Counted from the first letter of the stretch, positions 26,674 to 36,160 are shown. The stretch: 50,025 bases of DNA from Microgenomates group bacterium RBG_16_45_19 (GCA_001803415.1 MHDC01000015.1:1-50025), one strand, 5' to 3'. Translations and numbers: made by a program. The notes: a model not told the origin generated them from the letters alone.

Positions 26674-28068
26674 TCAGTTGCGAGTCAATTCTATTAGATC
26701 ATTTATGTCTTTTAGCTCCTCGAGTTTTTCAATGATTGAGATGATCTTGCTAACTTTGCTGTCTGGCAAAATCCCTCTTGCCTGAGAAGAGAATTTTTCT
26801 TCTAGAAGTTCTGATGTTGGATGCGGCTCTATGGATTGAGCTGTTAGTTCTTTGCCCTTCTTCGTAATTATTGTTAATTTAGCTGGCATTGTGAAATCCT
26901 TCCCCTCGTACTTTCCAAACTTCTTTTCCAGTTCTGGATCGCGAACGAAATCCATTTTCTTTGCAAGCTCAAGCGTCTCCTTGTCCTTGATTTTCTCTTC
27001 GGTAAAGGTGGATAGGTCAACTTTCCTATCCTTTATTGCTCTCGCAACAACATAGGGTAAACTAAATTGTGCAGCCATAACGCTTTGGGGTTCGTATCTT
27101 TCAGGCATTGCAATCGTTGTCGTTTGCACTTTGGTTACATAGGCTATGATCTTCTTGATGTCCTGTGGATTGAGTTTTTCTTTCTGAACTAGATCCAAGG
27201 TAGCGGCGATATACGCATGAGTGTAATGACAGCAAGGAAAGAGTTTGAAATCAAGGTATGCCGAGTAGAATTCTTCTCCCAAGCTATGAGTTGTTTCTGC
27301 CAGATTGAATTTTTGGTCTGAAAAGCATTTCATAAAGCCGCCATCTTCTGCCTCCATCACCCAAGCTGGACCTGGGAGGCCTTGTTTCGCCATGTAGCAC
27401 GAGGTCAGTCCATTTTCAGCTGCTTTGCCACAGAATATGGCTTTCGTTCTCATCCCCTCAGCTGCGTAGGCGTGTATTCCTAAAGCCTGGGAACCAGCCA
27501 AGCCAAATGCCATTGTCATCTGATCAACATTCAAATTTAATAGTTTACCAGTCGCAGCTGCTGAACCAAACGGACCGCAATGTCCAGTTGGATAAAATCC
27601 AAGAGCTCTCATTGTCGAATTGTCGATGGCCATGCCAACTCTAAACACAAGCTCATAACCAGCTATGACCGCTGCCAAAAATCTTTTTCCATCTAATCCT
27701 TCCTTTTCAGCCACGGCAAGCGCAGCAGGAACGGTCGCTGTCTGCATACAGATGTCAGCCCCACACGCGCTGAAATCGCTTCCCTCGTTTGCTACTGCGT
27801 TTACAAGAGCTGCGTGAGGAACCGACACTTTGCGGCCTGTGCCAATAATGGTTGCATCAGTGGTTTTGTCATATTCCAGTACGGCATTCCGCACCGTCGT
27901 CGCCTCCAATGAGTTTAACCCGCCCATCATGTTTCCAAAGGAATCTAGAATAGATTTTTTCACATGGCTTACAACCTCAAGAGGAATTTTATCATATTCC
28001 AATGTAGAAACGAATTTCGCCATAATTCTTGTCGCTGATTTCATCCAGCCACCAAACCCTAATGCCAC
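26674..28068 (-). CDS. MmgE/PrpD family protein, copy 3
   Basis: About 464 aa. Features: MAKFVSTLEYDKIPLEVV, HAALVNAVANEGSDFSACG, GFYPTGHCGPFGSAAATGKL and AFGLAGSQALGIHA. It differs from copies 1 and 2 at the D-D-T-H-R position, which is DFSACGAD here, hinting at another substrate. A TATA-like TCTTAAATC near 28082-28090 predicts a start downstream of GTG 28068, so ATG 28044 with GGTGG before it may be the true start. First gene of the minus operon, divergent from the lyase at 28127. Confidence 0.85.
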   Translation of the reverse strand: MALGFGGWMKSATRIMAKFVSTLEYDKIPLEVVSHVKKSILDSFGNMMGGLNSLEATTVRNAVLEYDKTTDATIIGTGRKVSVPHAALVNAVANEGSDFSACGADICMQTATVPAALAVAEKEGLDGKRFLAAVIAGYELVFRVGMAIDNSTMRALGFYPTGHCGPFGSAAATGKLLNLNVDQMTMAFGLAGSQALGIHAYAAEGMRTKAIFCGKAAENGLTSCYMAKQGLPGPAWVMEAEDGGFMKCFSDQKFNLAETTHSLGEEFYSAYLDFKLFPCCHYTHAYIAATLDLVQKEKLNPQDIKKIIAYVTKVQTTTIAMPERYEPQSVMAAQFSLPYVVARAIKDRKVDLSTFTEEKIKDKETLELAKKMDFVRDPELEKKFGKYEGKDFTMPAKLTIITKKGKELTAQSIEPHPTSELLEEKFSSQARGILPDSKVSKIISIIEKLEELKDINDLIELTRN

Positions 28069-28126
28069 TCGCTGGCGGAAAGATTTAAGACTTTTGGAAC
28101 TCTAGTTTAGGTCTGAGGAACGGCTT

Positions 28127-28987
28127 GTGAAAAAAACCGCAAGGCTACGTAGATTGCTTGAAAGTTCTGAGATTTTGGTAGCCCCAGGGGCTACAGACGC
28201 ATTTATGGCAAGAATCATCGAGGAGGCAGGATTTCCGATAGTGTATGTTACGGGAGGAGGCGTTTCCAATACATTAGGTTATCCTGATGTTGGATTGGTC
28301 ACCATGTCGGAAATGGTGACACGAGCAAAATGTGTAGCTGACTCTGTAAATGTTCCCACGATCTCTGATGCAAACACAGGTTACGGAAATCCGATAAATG
28401 TGATACGAACGGTTAGAGAGTTTGAACGAGCTGGAGTTGCAGGTATACATATCGAAGATCAGGTGACGCCCAAGAGATGCGGACATTTTTCCGGCAAGGA
28501 AGTAATTTCTGCAGAGGAAATGGTTAGAAAAATTGAGGCAGCCATAGAAGCCAAGGAAGACGAGGACTTTGTTGTTATAGCTCGTACTGATTCAAGACAA
28601 GTTTATGGCATAGAGGAAGCTATCAAGCGAGGAAGGAAATATGCAAAAGCAGGTGCTGATCTTATCTTTGTGGAAGCGCCACAAAGCATTCGAGAATTAG
28701 AGATCATCGCTGACTCTATTGACGCTCCGTTGGTCGCAAATATAGTTGAAGGCGGCAAAACGCCTTTGGTCAACGTCAATAGATTAAGAGAAATGGGATA
28801 TCGTCTTGTGATATTTGCCAATACCGCTTTGAGAATTGCCGGCAAAGCAGTTAAGGAGGCGATGGCTATGCTGCATAGTGAGGGTACAACTGAAAGTCTG
28901 CTAAACAGAATGCTTTCGTGGGAAGAACGCCAAAGAATAGTCCGCCTTGAGACTGTTCAAAATCTAGAAAAAAAATACATAAAATAG
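28127..28987 (+). CDS. PEP mutase/isocitrate lyase superfamily lyase (PrpB- or Dml-like)
   Basis: A 286-aa TIM-barrel lyase. The start has APGATDAFMARIIEEAGFP (substrate loop), YVTGGGVSNTLGYPDVG, Mg-binding ISDANTGYGNP (family: D-x-D-T-G-Y-G), HIEDQVTPKRCGHFSGKEVI (catalytic Cys in K-R-C-G-H) and VIARTDSR. This set fits 2-methylisocitrate lyase, 2,3-dimethylmalate lyase and oxaloacetate-type enzymes. All cleave a 2-hydroxy-dicarboxylate C-C bond to pyruvate plus an acid. The aconitase-type pair at 41553-43307 could supply its substrate. GTG start with GAGG a few bases upstream. Exact specificity cannot be assigned. Confidence 0.87.
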   Translation: MKKTARLRRLLESSEILVAPGATDAFMARIIEEAGFPIVYVTGGGVSNTLGYPDVGLVTMSEMVTRAKCVADSVNVPTISDANTGYGNPINVIRTVREFERAGVAGIHIEDQVTPKRCGHFSGKEVISAEEMVRKIEAAIEAKEDEDFVVIARTDSRQVYGIEEAIKRGRKYAKAGADLIFVEAPQSIRELEIIADSIDAPLVANIVEGGKTPLVNVNRLREMGYRLVIFANTALRIAGKAVKEAMAMLHSEGTTESLLNRMLSWEERQRIVRLETVQNLEKKYIK

Positions 28988-28993
28988 ACTCTT

Positions 28994-29013
28994 GGACTCA
29001 ATCAAGTCCTTTT
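28994..29013 (+). terminator. Hairpin and T run after the lyase gene
   Basis: GGACT (28994-28998) pairs with AGTCC (29005-29009), followed at once by TTTT, seven bases after the lyase stop. Confidence 0.5.
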
Positions 29014-29186
29014 ATTTGTTCAGGTTTTTCGGTAACATGTTATCGCCTTACAGATATTACAGACAACAAGGAACAAATGCCTCAGTGCGCGTTGTGGTAA
29101 CTGCGCGCATACGTGTTCCTAGGTTCAGTTCTAAAGTGTAACAAGTTGAGTCCCATTCTCTTTCTTAGGAATGATCTATGAAGTGA

Positions 29187-29841
29187 TACGAGACTCTTGA
29201 GACCTTGTTCGGCAACGTCGATTTATCCTTTGCCAAAGAGATTCTGAACGATTGTTATCATGCGATTGGCTCTCGTGGGAGACCACCTAGGAGTCCGCTT
29301 GGCCTTTTCAAGGCGCATCCGCTCAGGAGGTTGAGACACGTTCCGAGTTACAGGACGCGGGTAAGGCAGCTGTGGAAGGATAAGAGGTTGAGGAGGCTGT
29401 GCGACAAGGTTGTGAACCTCCGACGGCATAGCCATCCTCTCCAGATTCAAGAGCAGGGTCTGACCTGAAAGGCTGATGAGATTCGTTGATCGATCGATCA
29501 GGCGAGAAACCTTGGCCATGGATTCAACCTTCATTAAAGCCCACAGCCGCCGAAGACTTGAAAACCGCACGGGCTACAGCGATCAGGAGAAGGTTTGGAA
29601 GAGGGGTCAAGACGAGGGACCTAGGCTACAGGCTTCATCTGGCGCGTGCGCCGCGCGAGGGCCTACAGGAAACCCGTCGGAGTAGACCGCGTCTTCAGCA
29701 GGCTCAAAAACCTTGCAGGCGTGACCCAGCAAAACCTGAGGGGACTGGCCAAAATCGCGTTCCACGCCCAACTATGCATACTAACCGTGTTACATGTGAG
29801 CCGCCCTCAACACACATAGACCAAGCAAAGCAAGAAGCATA
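29187..29841 (+). pseudogene. Degenerate DDE transposase (IS remnant)
   Basis: Pieces of one transposase in several frames. The N-terminal part reads SFAKEILNDCYHAIGSRG, then GRPPRSPLGLFKA and LRHVPSYRTRVRQLW (IS5/IS1182-like). The catalytic-Asp region is LAMDSTFIKAHSRR followed by GYSDQEKVW. The C-terminal RVFSRLKNLAGVTQQNLRGL and LAKIAFHAQLCILTVLHV are in further frames. Stops, frameshifts and an internal deletion before RVFSRLK show that it is dead. I could not find terminal inverted repeats. GTGCGCG and GCGCGC lie just upstream at 29085-29108. Confidence 0.75.
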
Positions 29842-29963
29842 AGACACTTCGCAAAATAATTAGGGAAAAGCATTCACGCCCATTTTGGGAAGGCGATCAT
29901 TCAAACCGTAAAGATACCAAGTTCGCACCAAGCCAGCACAGGAAAAACAAACGTGCGAGTTTC

Positions 29964-31406
29964 TCAGAGTTTTTTGTAGGGCTCACGAGCAATGAATCTT
30001 CCCTGTCCCTTCTTTCCGCAGAATCTCTCGTTTCTATATATAATGTCTCCTCGCAGGATAGTGGTTTCCGGGTAGCCTTTCACTTTCCAGCCTTCATAGA
30101 TATTGTAGTCGTTTCTTGAGTGAAGTCTCTTGGTCGTGATCGTCACTTTTTTCTCCGGGTCGAAGATGGTGATGTCCGCATCGCTTCCAATGGCTATAGT
30201 GCCCTTCTTTGGATATAAACCGAACACCTTAGCCGGATTACTGCATAGAATCTCGATCAGTCTGTTCAAAGAGATTCTTCCTTTTCTGACGCCTTCCGAG
30301 TACAGCATTGGGAGCAAAGTCTCTATTCCAGGGACTCCGACTCTGACCTTGTCGAAAGTGTCGCCCAACTTCTTCTGTCTAGTAGTTGAGACAGAGTGGT
30401 CAGTGGCTACAAGTGCAACGTCCCCTCTTGCCAACCCTTGCCATAGGGCTTCACTGTCTTCTTTAGTTCGTATTGGCGGGGCGCAGACGAAGTTTCGTCC
30501 GTCTTCTCTGAGGTACACGTCATCCGTCAGAAGCAAGTATTGCGGGCATGTCTCCGCAAGTATGTCAAGGCCTCTGTCACGCGCTTGAGTAATCGCAGCC
30601 AATCCCTCCTTCGTTGATAGATGGAAGAAATACAGGCTCGCTCCAGCATTTTCGGCAAGTATTATTGCCCTTTTCACAGCTTCCTCCTCAGCGAAACTCG
30701 GTCTGCTTAAACTGAAATGGGCGACCGTCTTTTTACCTTCCTTCAGAAGGGTTTCAGTAAAGTAGCTAATAATACTGTCGTTTTCCGCATGCACTCCGAG
30801 CAGCCCGCCATGCTTCTTCATAGCCAAGAGGGCGCTGAATAGCATCTCGTCATCAATCATGACGCCCTCTTTTCGATAGGTCATGAACATTTTGAAGCTT
30901 GGACAACCGTATTGGATCACTTTTGGAATCTCAGCCAGGGTAGCCTCCGTTAGATCCGTTACCCCTGCATGCAGAGAATAGTCTATGCAGACCTTCGGAT
31001 CAGCATTCTGTCTACGGGCCTCAACCTCCTCCAAGATGGTTTTTCCTTTCTTTTGAATGGCAAAGTCTATAAGTGTTGTTACTCCGCCGCATGCCCCAGC
31101 AATAGAGCCCCATTCGAAGTCATCTGGATTTACCGTTCCCATCCAAAGCATTTCCAAATGTGTATGTGCATCAATTATCCCCGGAAAAATAAGTTTGCCC
31201 TTGGCATCGATAACTTCTTTAGCTTGCCCTGAAAGGCTTTTAGAGATAGATGCAACCTTCCCATCTTCGACGCCTATCTCTGCCTCAAAAATATCGGAAG
31301 CTGTAACGATAGTTCCATTCTTAATGACCAAGTCCAATTGGGAACCTCCAGCCATAGATGATTCAATCGCATTTAAGAGTTTTTGGGGAGTGATAGAAGA
31401 CTTCAA
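29964..31406 (-). CDS. hydA: Dihydropyrimidinase/hydantoinase
   Basis: 480 aa. Cyclic-amide hydrolase of the dihydropyrimidinase group. Binuclear site: IDAHTHLEM (HxH), carboxylated Lys in PSFKMFMTYR, His in LGVHAENDS and YFFHLSTKEG, and Asp in VATDHSVSTT. Composite C-terminal domain GTIAIGSDADITIFDPEKK. It opens dihydrouracil, dihydrothymine or hydantoins to N-carbamoyl acids. The first ATG is 31406; ATG 31355 (before AGGSQLDLVIKNG) would give a more typical N-terminus. It is last in an operon after a BMP-type ABC importer, 56 bases behind the permease gene, which argues that the imported compound is its substrate or a precursor. Confidence 0.92.
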   Translation of the reverse strand: MKSSITPQKLLNAIESSMAGGSQLDLVIKNGTIVTASDIFEAEIGVEDGKVASISKSLSGQAKEVIDAKGKLIFPGIIDAHTHLEMLWMGTVNPDDFEWGSIAGACGGVTTLIDFAIQKKGKTILEEVEARRQNADPKVCIDYSLHAGVTDLTEATLAEIPKVIQYGCPSFKMFMTYRKEGVMIDDEMLFSALLAMKKHGGLLGVHAENDSIISYFTETLLKEGKKTVAHFSLSRPSFAEEEAVKRAIILAENAGASLYFFHLSTKEGLAAITQARDRGLDILAETCPQYLLLTDDVYLREDGRNFVCAPPIRTKEDSEALWQGLARGDVALVATDHSVSTTRQKKLGDTFDKVRVGVPGIETLLPMLYSEGVRKGRISLNRLIEILCSNPAKVFGLYPKKGTIAIGSDADITIFDPEKKVTITTKRLHSRNDYNIYEGWKVKGYPETTILRGDIIYRNERFCGKKGQGRFIAREPYKKL

Positions 31407-31462
31407 GAAATACAGTAGACTCTATGAGTCTTGTTCATGGCCCGCCTTATCAATAAACTAAT

Positions 31463-32407
31463 CTAGTGCTCTGCCCCTCGTCTGTATGGAATGCCGAGAC
31501 TCTTAGGCTCCGCTCCTTTAAATTTCGAACTAATAACAAGGATGATTATGCCTATTGTGTAAGGTAAAGCTAAAAAGACTTCATAAGGTAACCCTGAGAT
31601 GCTCAGCTGAAGAATAAACTGAATTTTTATGAAAAAGCCGAAAATGAGTGCCCCAACAGTCCCCCAAAAAGGGTTCCATCTTCCTAATCTAACCATTGCA
31701 ATTGCAATCCATCCATCACCTGCCGTTATGTTATTTGTCCAGCTTCCCGTTTGGCCCAGTGTAAAGAAACTTCCTGCTAAGCCGGCAAAAAAGCCGCAAA
31801 TAATTACGCATACATACCTTAAAAGAAAAACACGCACACCTATTAGGTCTGCGCCCATGGGATTCTGACCAACCGCCGAAACTCTTAACCCGAAAACCGT
31901 TTTATTCAATACGAAATAGGTAACAAAAACCAAAATCAACGCGGCATAGACCATCCAATTCTGTTCGCCTATCACTCCTATTATGGGGATATCTGAAACA
32001 AAAGGAATAGATAACCGCGGAAATGGTGTGAGGTAAACCACTCCCCGAGTGTTAAATATAATCGACCACCAAATATAATTACTTAAGCTTAACCCTAAAA
32101 ACCAGATGCCTATACCTAAAATTACCTGATCGACACACAAGCTTATTGAAAGAAAAGCAATTATTCCTCCTAACGCTATTCCCATTATGAGCGCAGCTAC
32201 CAGACCCATGGCTAGGCTACCAGTGATCGCAGCCACGGTGAAGCCTGTTGAAGCAGACATTAACATAATACCTTCCATTCCTACGTTCAATACACCGGAT
32301 CGTTCGGCAAAGGTTAATCCTAATACTGCAAGAATAATAGGAGTTGCTGTGACGAGCGTAGACTCTATAAGTGCCTCAATCATCGTCTCGATCATCGCGC
32401 CTTCCAT
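31463..32407 (-). CDS. BMP-type ABC transporter permease 2
   Basis: A 314-aa membrane protein with about eight to nine hydrophobic segments. It carries ERSGVLNVGMEGIMLMSA, the conserved stretch of the nucleoside/ribose ABC permease family (YufQ-like), and GWIAIAMVRLGRWNPFWG. The start overlaps the end of permease 1 by 32 bases if ATG 32407 is used; ATGs at 32395 and 32383 would reduce this. It forms the channel with the permease encoded upstream. Confidence 0.9.
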   Translation of the reverse strand: MEGAMIETMIEALIESTLVTATPIILAVLGLTFAERSGVLNVGMEGIMLMSASTGFTVAAITGSLAMGLVAALIMGIALGGIIAFLSISLCVDQVILGIGIWFLGLSLSNYIWWSIIFNTRGVVYLTPFPRLSIPFVSDIPIIGVIGEQNWMVYAALILVFVTYFVLNKTVFGLRVSAVGQNPMGADLIGVRVFLLRYVCVIICGFFAGLAGSFFTLGQTGSWTNNITAGDGWIAIAMVRLGRWNPFWGTVGALIFGFFIKIQFILQLSISGLPYEVFLALPYTIGIIILVISSKFKGAEPKSLGIPYRRGAEH

Positions 32408-33458
32408 TTATTTTTCCGAGTTTACTTATGATCATCATGAGGATTTGTCTGAATCGATCTATCATCGTTATTATTCTGGTCCTCAGCATGGCGATTAATA
32501 TGGTTATGGCCGTAATGCTGTTAACTAGCATTATTGGAACTTGCATTGTTATTTGCGTGTATTGTCCTCCAATGTAAAGTATAGCAAAGTAAATCGAGCT
32601 AAAGATTGACCCGATAGGATGCTGGGTTGCTAGCATTGCAACTGCTATACCCACATAACCGTAGTTAGATGAGAGACCGAGCACCAAAACGTTGGACACG
32701 CTCATCAACATGAATACTCCAGCTAGGCCGGCTAGTCCTCCACCAATAAGCATGACAATGATTGTCATCAATCCTTTGTTAACTCCAGCTTGTCTTGCCG
32801 CAAGCGGATTTCCACTTAGTGTCCTGATTTCATATCCCCAACAGGTCCTTGATAAAAAGAAGTAAGTGATCAAAGCTAAAAGTAATGATGTTAATGTCAA
32901 AGTGTTTAAGGGCGTGCCAGCGAAAAAAGTTAGTCTGCCCCACTGTGGCATTGGCAAAGATAGATTTCCTGCTTGCCTAGCGTCTCTTAGGGGCCCGCTG
33001 GGGCCTACACTCCAACTAACTATGAACATCGCGATATAGTTCAAAAAAACTGTCGTGACAATTTCATTGGCATTAAACTTTGCCTTCAATACGCCAGCAA
33101 TTCCGCCCCATAAAGAACCACATAGGGTGCCTACAACAAGCAACAGCGCCGCGTTTCCCTGCGTCCCCAACGCGGTAAATACATATGTGGCGGCGAACGC
33201 TCCCATTAACAATTGACCCTCAGCACCTATATTCCAGACGCCGGCTCTAAATGGAACTAGTGCGCTCAGACCAGTTAGTAAGAGAATGCCTGCAAGTACT
33301 ATCGTGTCGGTAATCCCTCGAATACTTCCCAAAGAACCAAGAATTAGGCTTTGGTATAGCTTAAATGGGCTAATACCGATTGGAATGACGAAGAGACTGC
33401 CAATGGCTGACGCTATTAGTATTGTCAGTAATGGATAGACCAAATTTCGCAGTTCCAT
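32376..33458 (-). CDS. BMP-type ABC transporter permease 1
   Basis: A 360-aa membrane protein, YufP-like. Signature segments: FRAGVWNIGAEGQLLMGAF, GSLWGGIAGVLKAKFNANEI and TVFLNYIAMF. About ten hydrophobic helices. It starts 11 bases after the ATPase stop. Partner of permease 2 in a guanosine/nucleoside-type importer; the substrate is inferred from the downstream cyclic-amide hydrolase. Confidence 0.9.
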   Translation of the reverse strand: MELRNLVYPLLTILIASAIGSLFVIPIGISPFKLYQSLILGSLGSIRGITDTIVLAGILLLTGLSALVPFRAGVWNIGAEGQLLMGAFAATYVFTALGTQGNAALLLVVGTLCGSLWGGIAGVLKAKFNANEIVTTVFLNYIAMFIVSWSVGPSGPLRDARQAGNLSLPMPQWGRLTFFAGTPLNTLTLTSLLLALITYFFLSRTCWGYEIRTLSGNPLAARQAGVNKGLMTIIVMLIGGGLAGLAGVFMLMSVSNVLVLGLSSNYGYVGIAVAMLATQHPIGSIFSSIYFAILYIGGQYTQITMQVPIMLVNSITAITILIAMLRTRIITMIDRFRQILMMIISKLGKINGRRDDRDDD

Positions 33459-33469
33459 GTTTTACTACT

Positions 33470-34999
33470 CTAATCTTTACCTGTGAGCATTATTGAGCCA
33501 ATTTCATTGATTCCGAGCCTTGCGGCGGGGAAAGAACCAGCAACTGAACCTTCGAAAAAGATGATTATTGTATCACAAAGTTTCTTTATCTCATTTAAGT
33601 CCTCAGATATTAAAACTATCCCGACTCCTTGACCCTTAAGTTCAAGAATTCTTTGCCATATTTTGTATGTGGTACTAATATCAAGGCCCGCTGTTGGATT
33701 TACCAGTATTAGCAAATTTATATCTTTTCTGGAAAATTCGCGGGCAACTATGAGTTTTTGCATGTTACCTCCTGAAAGAAGCTTTGCAGGCGCGTCCACG
33801 CTCACTGTCTTCACGTCAAATTTTTTCACACAACCTTCGGCGTGGTCTTTCATGATATTTAATCTTAATATATTCTTGTGTGAAAAAGGTTCTACATCAT
33901 ATTGAGTTAGCATTAGGTTTTCCGCTACGGTGAAATCTGGGATTAAGGCAACAAAATTAGCACCTGGCGGTACGTAGCCCACACCCAGTCTGATAATGGT
34001 CTTGGAACTAGACTTCGTTGTAGTGATATTATTAATCTCAATGACGCCTTTGGTTGCTTTTCTCAACCCCATGATGACTTCAGCCAACTCCAACTTTCCG
34101 CTCATTGAGCACCCGGCAAGACCCACTATTTCGCCTCTTTTTACGCTAAGACTAATGTCTCTCAATACGCACTTTCCATTGTCATTCTTATGAGAAAGAT
34201 TCTTAATCGAGAGAACCGTGTCCGAAATCGTGGATTTGGGGTTTTGCAGTGAAAAATCTATTTCCTCACCCGCGACCCCTATTACAAGATCAGTTTGTGT
34301 TATTTGCGTAATTGGCTTTGAAAGTACTACGCTGCCCTTTCTTAGAACAGTTACTTCGTCCGCATAATTTAGAACTTCATCAAGTTTATGAGTAGAATAC
34401 AATATTGCCAAATCTCTTTTTGTTAGCAGCAACCTCAGAGCTTTGTACAATTGGTCGGCCTCTTGAGGGGTCAGCATAGATGTCGGTTCGTCCAGAATTA
34501 ATAAGTTAATATTGCAACACAATGTCCTTACAATTTCAATTTTTTGACGCTCTTCATAAGCCAAGGAATCTATTGAAGATTCTAGATCCAGTTCGTAGCC
34601 TATATCTTTCTCTTTATCAGCCAGAGCTTTACCCGCCCTGACCAGTTGTGGAACAAAACCTCCAGAAAAATCTCTTAGGAGTACTAAGTTCTTAATTGCA
34701 TTCAATGAACCTATGAGACTGGAATGTTGATGTACCATCATCATGCCTTTATTTATAGCATCCCTGGGCGTTGAAATTGAAACCGGGTCTCCTCGAATAA
34801 ATATTTGCCCTTCGTCTGGTTGATAATATCCCATCAAAATATTCATGAAGGTGGTTTTGCCGGCCCCGTTTTCCCCTATTAATGCATGCATTCTTCCTTC
34901 TTTCAGTTGAAGACTTACCGATCTATTGGCGACTACTCCAAAAAAACTTTTGCTTATGTTCTTGGCAACCAGAAGAACATCCGAGTTACCCACTGCCAC
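33470..34999 (-). CDS. BMP-type ABC transporter ATPase, two domains
   Basis: 509 aa with two ABC cassettes. Domain 1 has Walker A GENGAGKTTFM, LAYEERQKIEIVRTL and Walker B LLILDEPTSMLTPQEAD. Domain 2 is degenerate at Walker A (GLAGCSMSGKLELAEV) and Walker B (LLILVNPTAGLD) but keeps the signature LLSGGNMQKLIVAREFSR. This asymmetry is typical of sugar and nucleoside ABC ATPases. It lies 62 bases after the binding-protein gene. Confidence 0.92.
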   Translation of the reverse strand: MAVGNSDVLLVAKNISKSFFGVVANRSVSLQLKEGRMHALIGENGAGKTTFMNILMGYYQPDEGQIFIRGDPVSISTPRDAINKGMMMVHQHSSLIGSLNAIKNLVLLRDFSGGFVPQLVRAGKALADKEKDIGYELDLESSIDSLAYEERQKIEIVRTLCCNINLLILDEPTSMLTPQEADQLYKALRLLLTKRDLAILYSTHKLDEVLNYADEVTVLRKGSVVLSKPITQITQTDLVIGVAGEEIDFSLQNPKSTISDTVLSIKNLSHKNDNGKCVLRDISLSVKRGEIVGLAGCSMSGKLELAEVIMGLRKATKGVIEINNITTTKSSSKTIIRLGVGYVPPGANFVALIPDFTVAENLMLTQYDVEPFSHKNILRLNIMKDHAEGCVKKFDVKTVSVDAPAKLLSGGNMQKLIVAREFSRKDINLLILVNPTAGLDISTTYKIWQRILELKGQGVGIVLISEDLNEIKKLCDTIIIFFEGSVAGSFPAARLGINEIGSIMLTGKD

Positions 35000-35061
35000 A
35001 TCCTAGCTCTCCAATTAACGGTTTGGCTTTAATGGTCTTTCTGACGTCAATAGTCTATTGC

Positions 35062-36111
35062 TCAGGTTCCGCTAGGAGGCATTGTCCCATTGACCACAGG
35101 TAACTTGAACGTTCCTGCACTGACTTGATCCATTATGCTGTTAATCATGTTCTTTGCCTGTTGAGGTATTACCTGCTCAAGATTCGTGTTATAAGGTGCC
35201 AGCTTAGCGATACCTTCGCCAAGTCCCATAGTCCAATAACTGTTACCGAAGGTTCCTCCGTCTATCGCTTTTATGGCAGTTATGATGTATGCCGTCGTAT
35301 TGTATAGTACGCTTGTTAGAACTACATTCGGTGCTAAATGCTTTTGGTCCCAATTGTAGCCTATAGTATAAACTCCTTTCCTTCCGAGCTCAGCTATTGC
35401 TCCTTCAGTCATTCCATCTCCCGCTGGGACAACTACGTCAGCTCCAGCATCTACGAGGGCATCCGCAGCAGACGCCCCTTTGACAGGATCTGACCAGTCG
35501 CCTGTGAATAAGTATACACCTTTCACGTTAGGGTTGATAGCGCGCGCGCCTGCCATCAACATGTTGTAGAGCCTTGCATTATCAGGGAAGTCAAACGCAG
35601 ACATCCAGCCAATAAGATTCTTCTCCGTCACCGCACCAGCAATTATGCCAGCTAAGTAGTAACCTTTGTAAAGATCCCAAGCATATACAGCGACATTGCT
35701 TCTGACATCGGTGGGCGACCATCCACCGCCACCTAAGAAATTTACCTTTGGATACTTATCTGCAAGTTCTACCCCAACACTCTCGATCAGCACTTCCGGC
35801 ACTACGATTAAGTTACAGCCCTGTGCTATATATCCCTCAATGACCGACTTAAGTTCCGCAACTTGGATACCAAAACTCTTGGAAACTATTATTGGCCTCT
35901 CTGTGGAGTTTAGCGCCTTCACGGCCTCATCAATGCCATACGACATGGAGTCGGCATACGCTGAGCCTTGTTGGACAAAATCGACCAGTGCTAGTCTTAG
36001 GACATTCCCCTGATGGGTGGTAGTGATCCCCGGGTAATAAACGAAAGCCACATAACCTGCAACGACTAGTATTGCCACTAAGACTATTGATATCAATACT
36101 AACTTTTTCAT
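35062..36111 (-). CDS. BMP-family substrate-binding lipoprotein or anchored protein
   Basis: About 349 aa. ATG 36111 starts MKKLVLISIVLVAILVVAGY, a signal/anchor segment; the upstream extension to 36213 is not protein-like. The body shows NLIVVPEVLIESVG, YKGYYLAGIIAGAVT, GWMSAFDFPDNARLYN (family: F-P-x-x-x-x-x-N), GADVVVPAGDGMTEGAI and YNWDQKHLAPNVVLTS. Relatives bind purine nucleosides or other small molecules outside the membrane. A GGGGAT ribosome site precedes ATG 36111. First gene of the import-hydA operon. Confidence 0.88.
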   Translation of the reverse strand: MKKLVLISIVLVAILVVAGYVAFVYYPGITTTHQGNVLRLALVDFVQQGSAYADSMSYGIDEAVKALNSTERPIIVSKSFGIQVAELKSVIEGYIAQGCNLIVVPEVLIESVGVELADKYPKVNFLGGGGWSPTDVRSNVAVYAWDLYKGYYLAGIIAGAVTEKNLIGWMSAFDFPDNARLYNMLMAGARAINPNVKGVYLFTGDWSDPVKGASAADALVDAGADVVVPAGDGMTEGAIAELGRKGVYTIGYNWDQKHLAPNVVLTSVLYNTTAYIITAIKAIDGGTFGNSYWTMGLGEGIAKLAPYNTNLEQVIPQQAKNMINSIMDQVSAGTFKLPVVNGTMPPSGT

Positions 36112-36150
36112 TTTATCGCTATCCCCGCGTTTGAGATCAGTTGACCCTCC

Positions 36151-36160
36151 ATTTAATATT
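36151..36160 (-). promoter_or_regulatory. TATA box of the import-hydA operon
   Basis: The minus strand reads AATATTAAAT, about 45 bases before ATG 36111, leaving a leader of about 20 bases that holds GGGGAT. A GCGCGC tract (36198-36203) lies just upstream. Confidence 0.4.
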
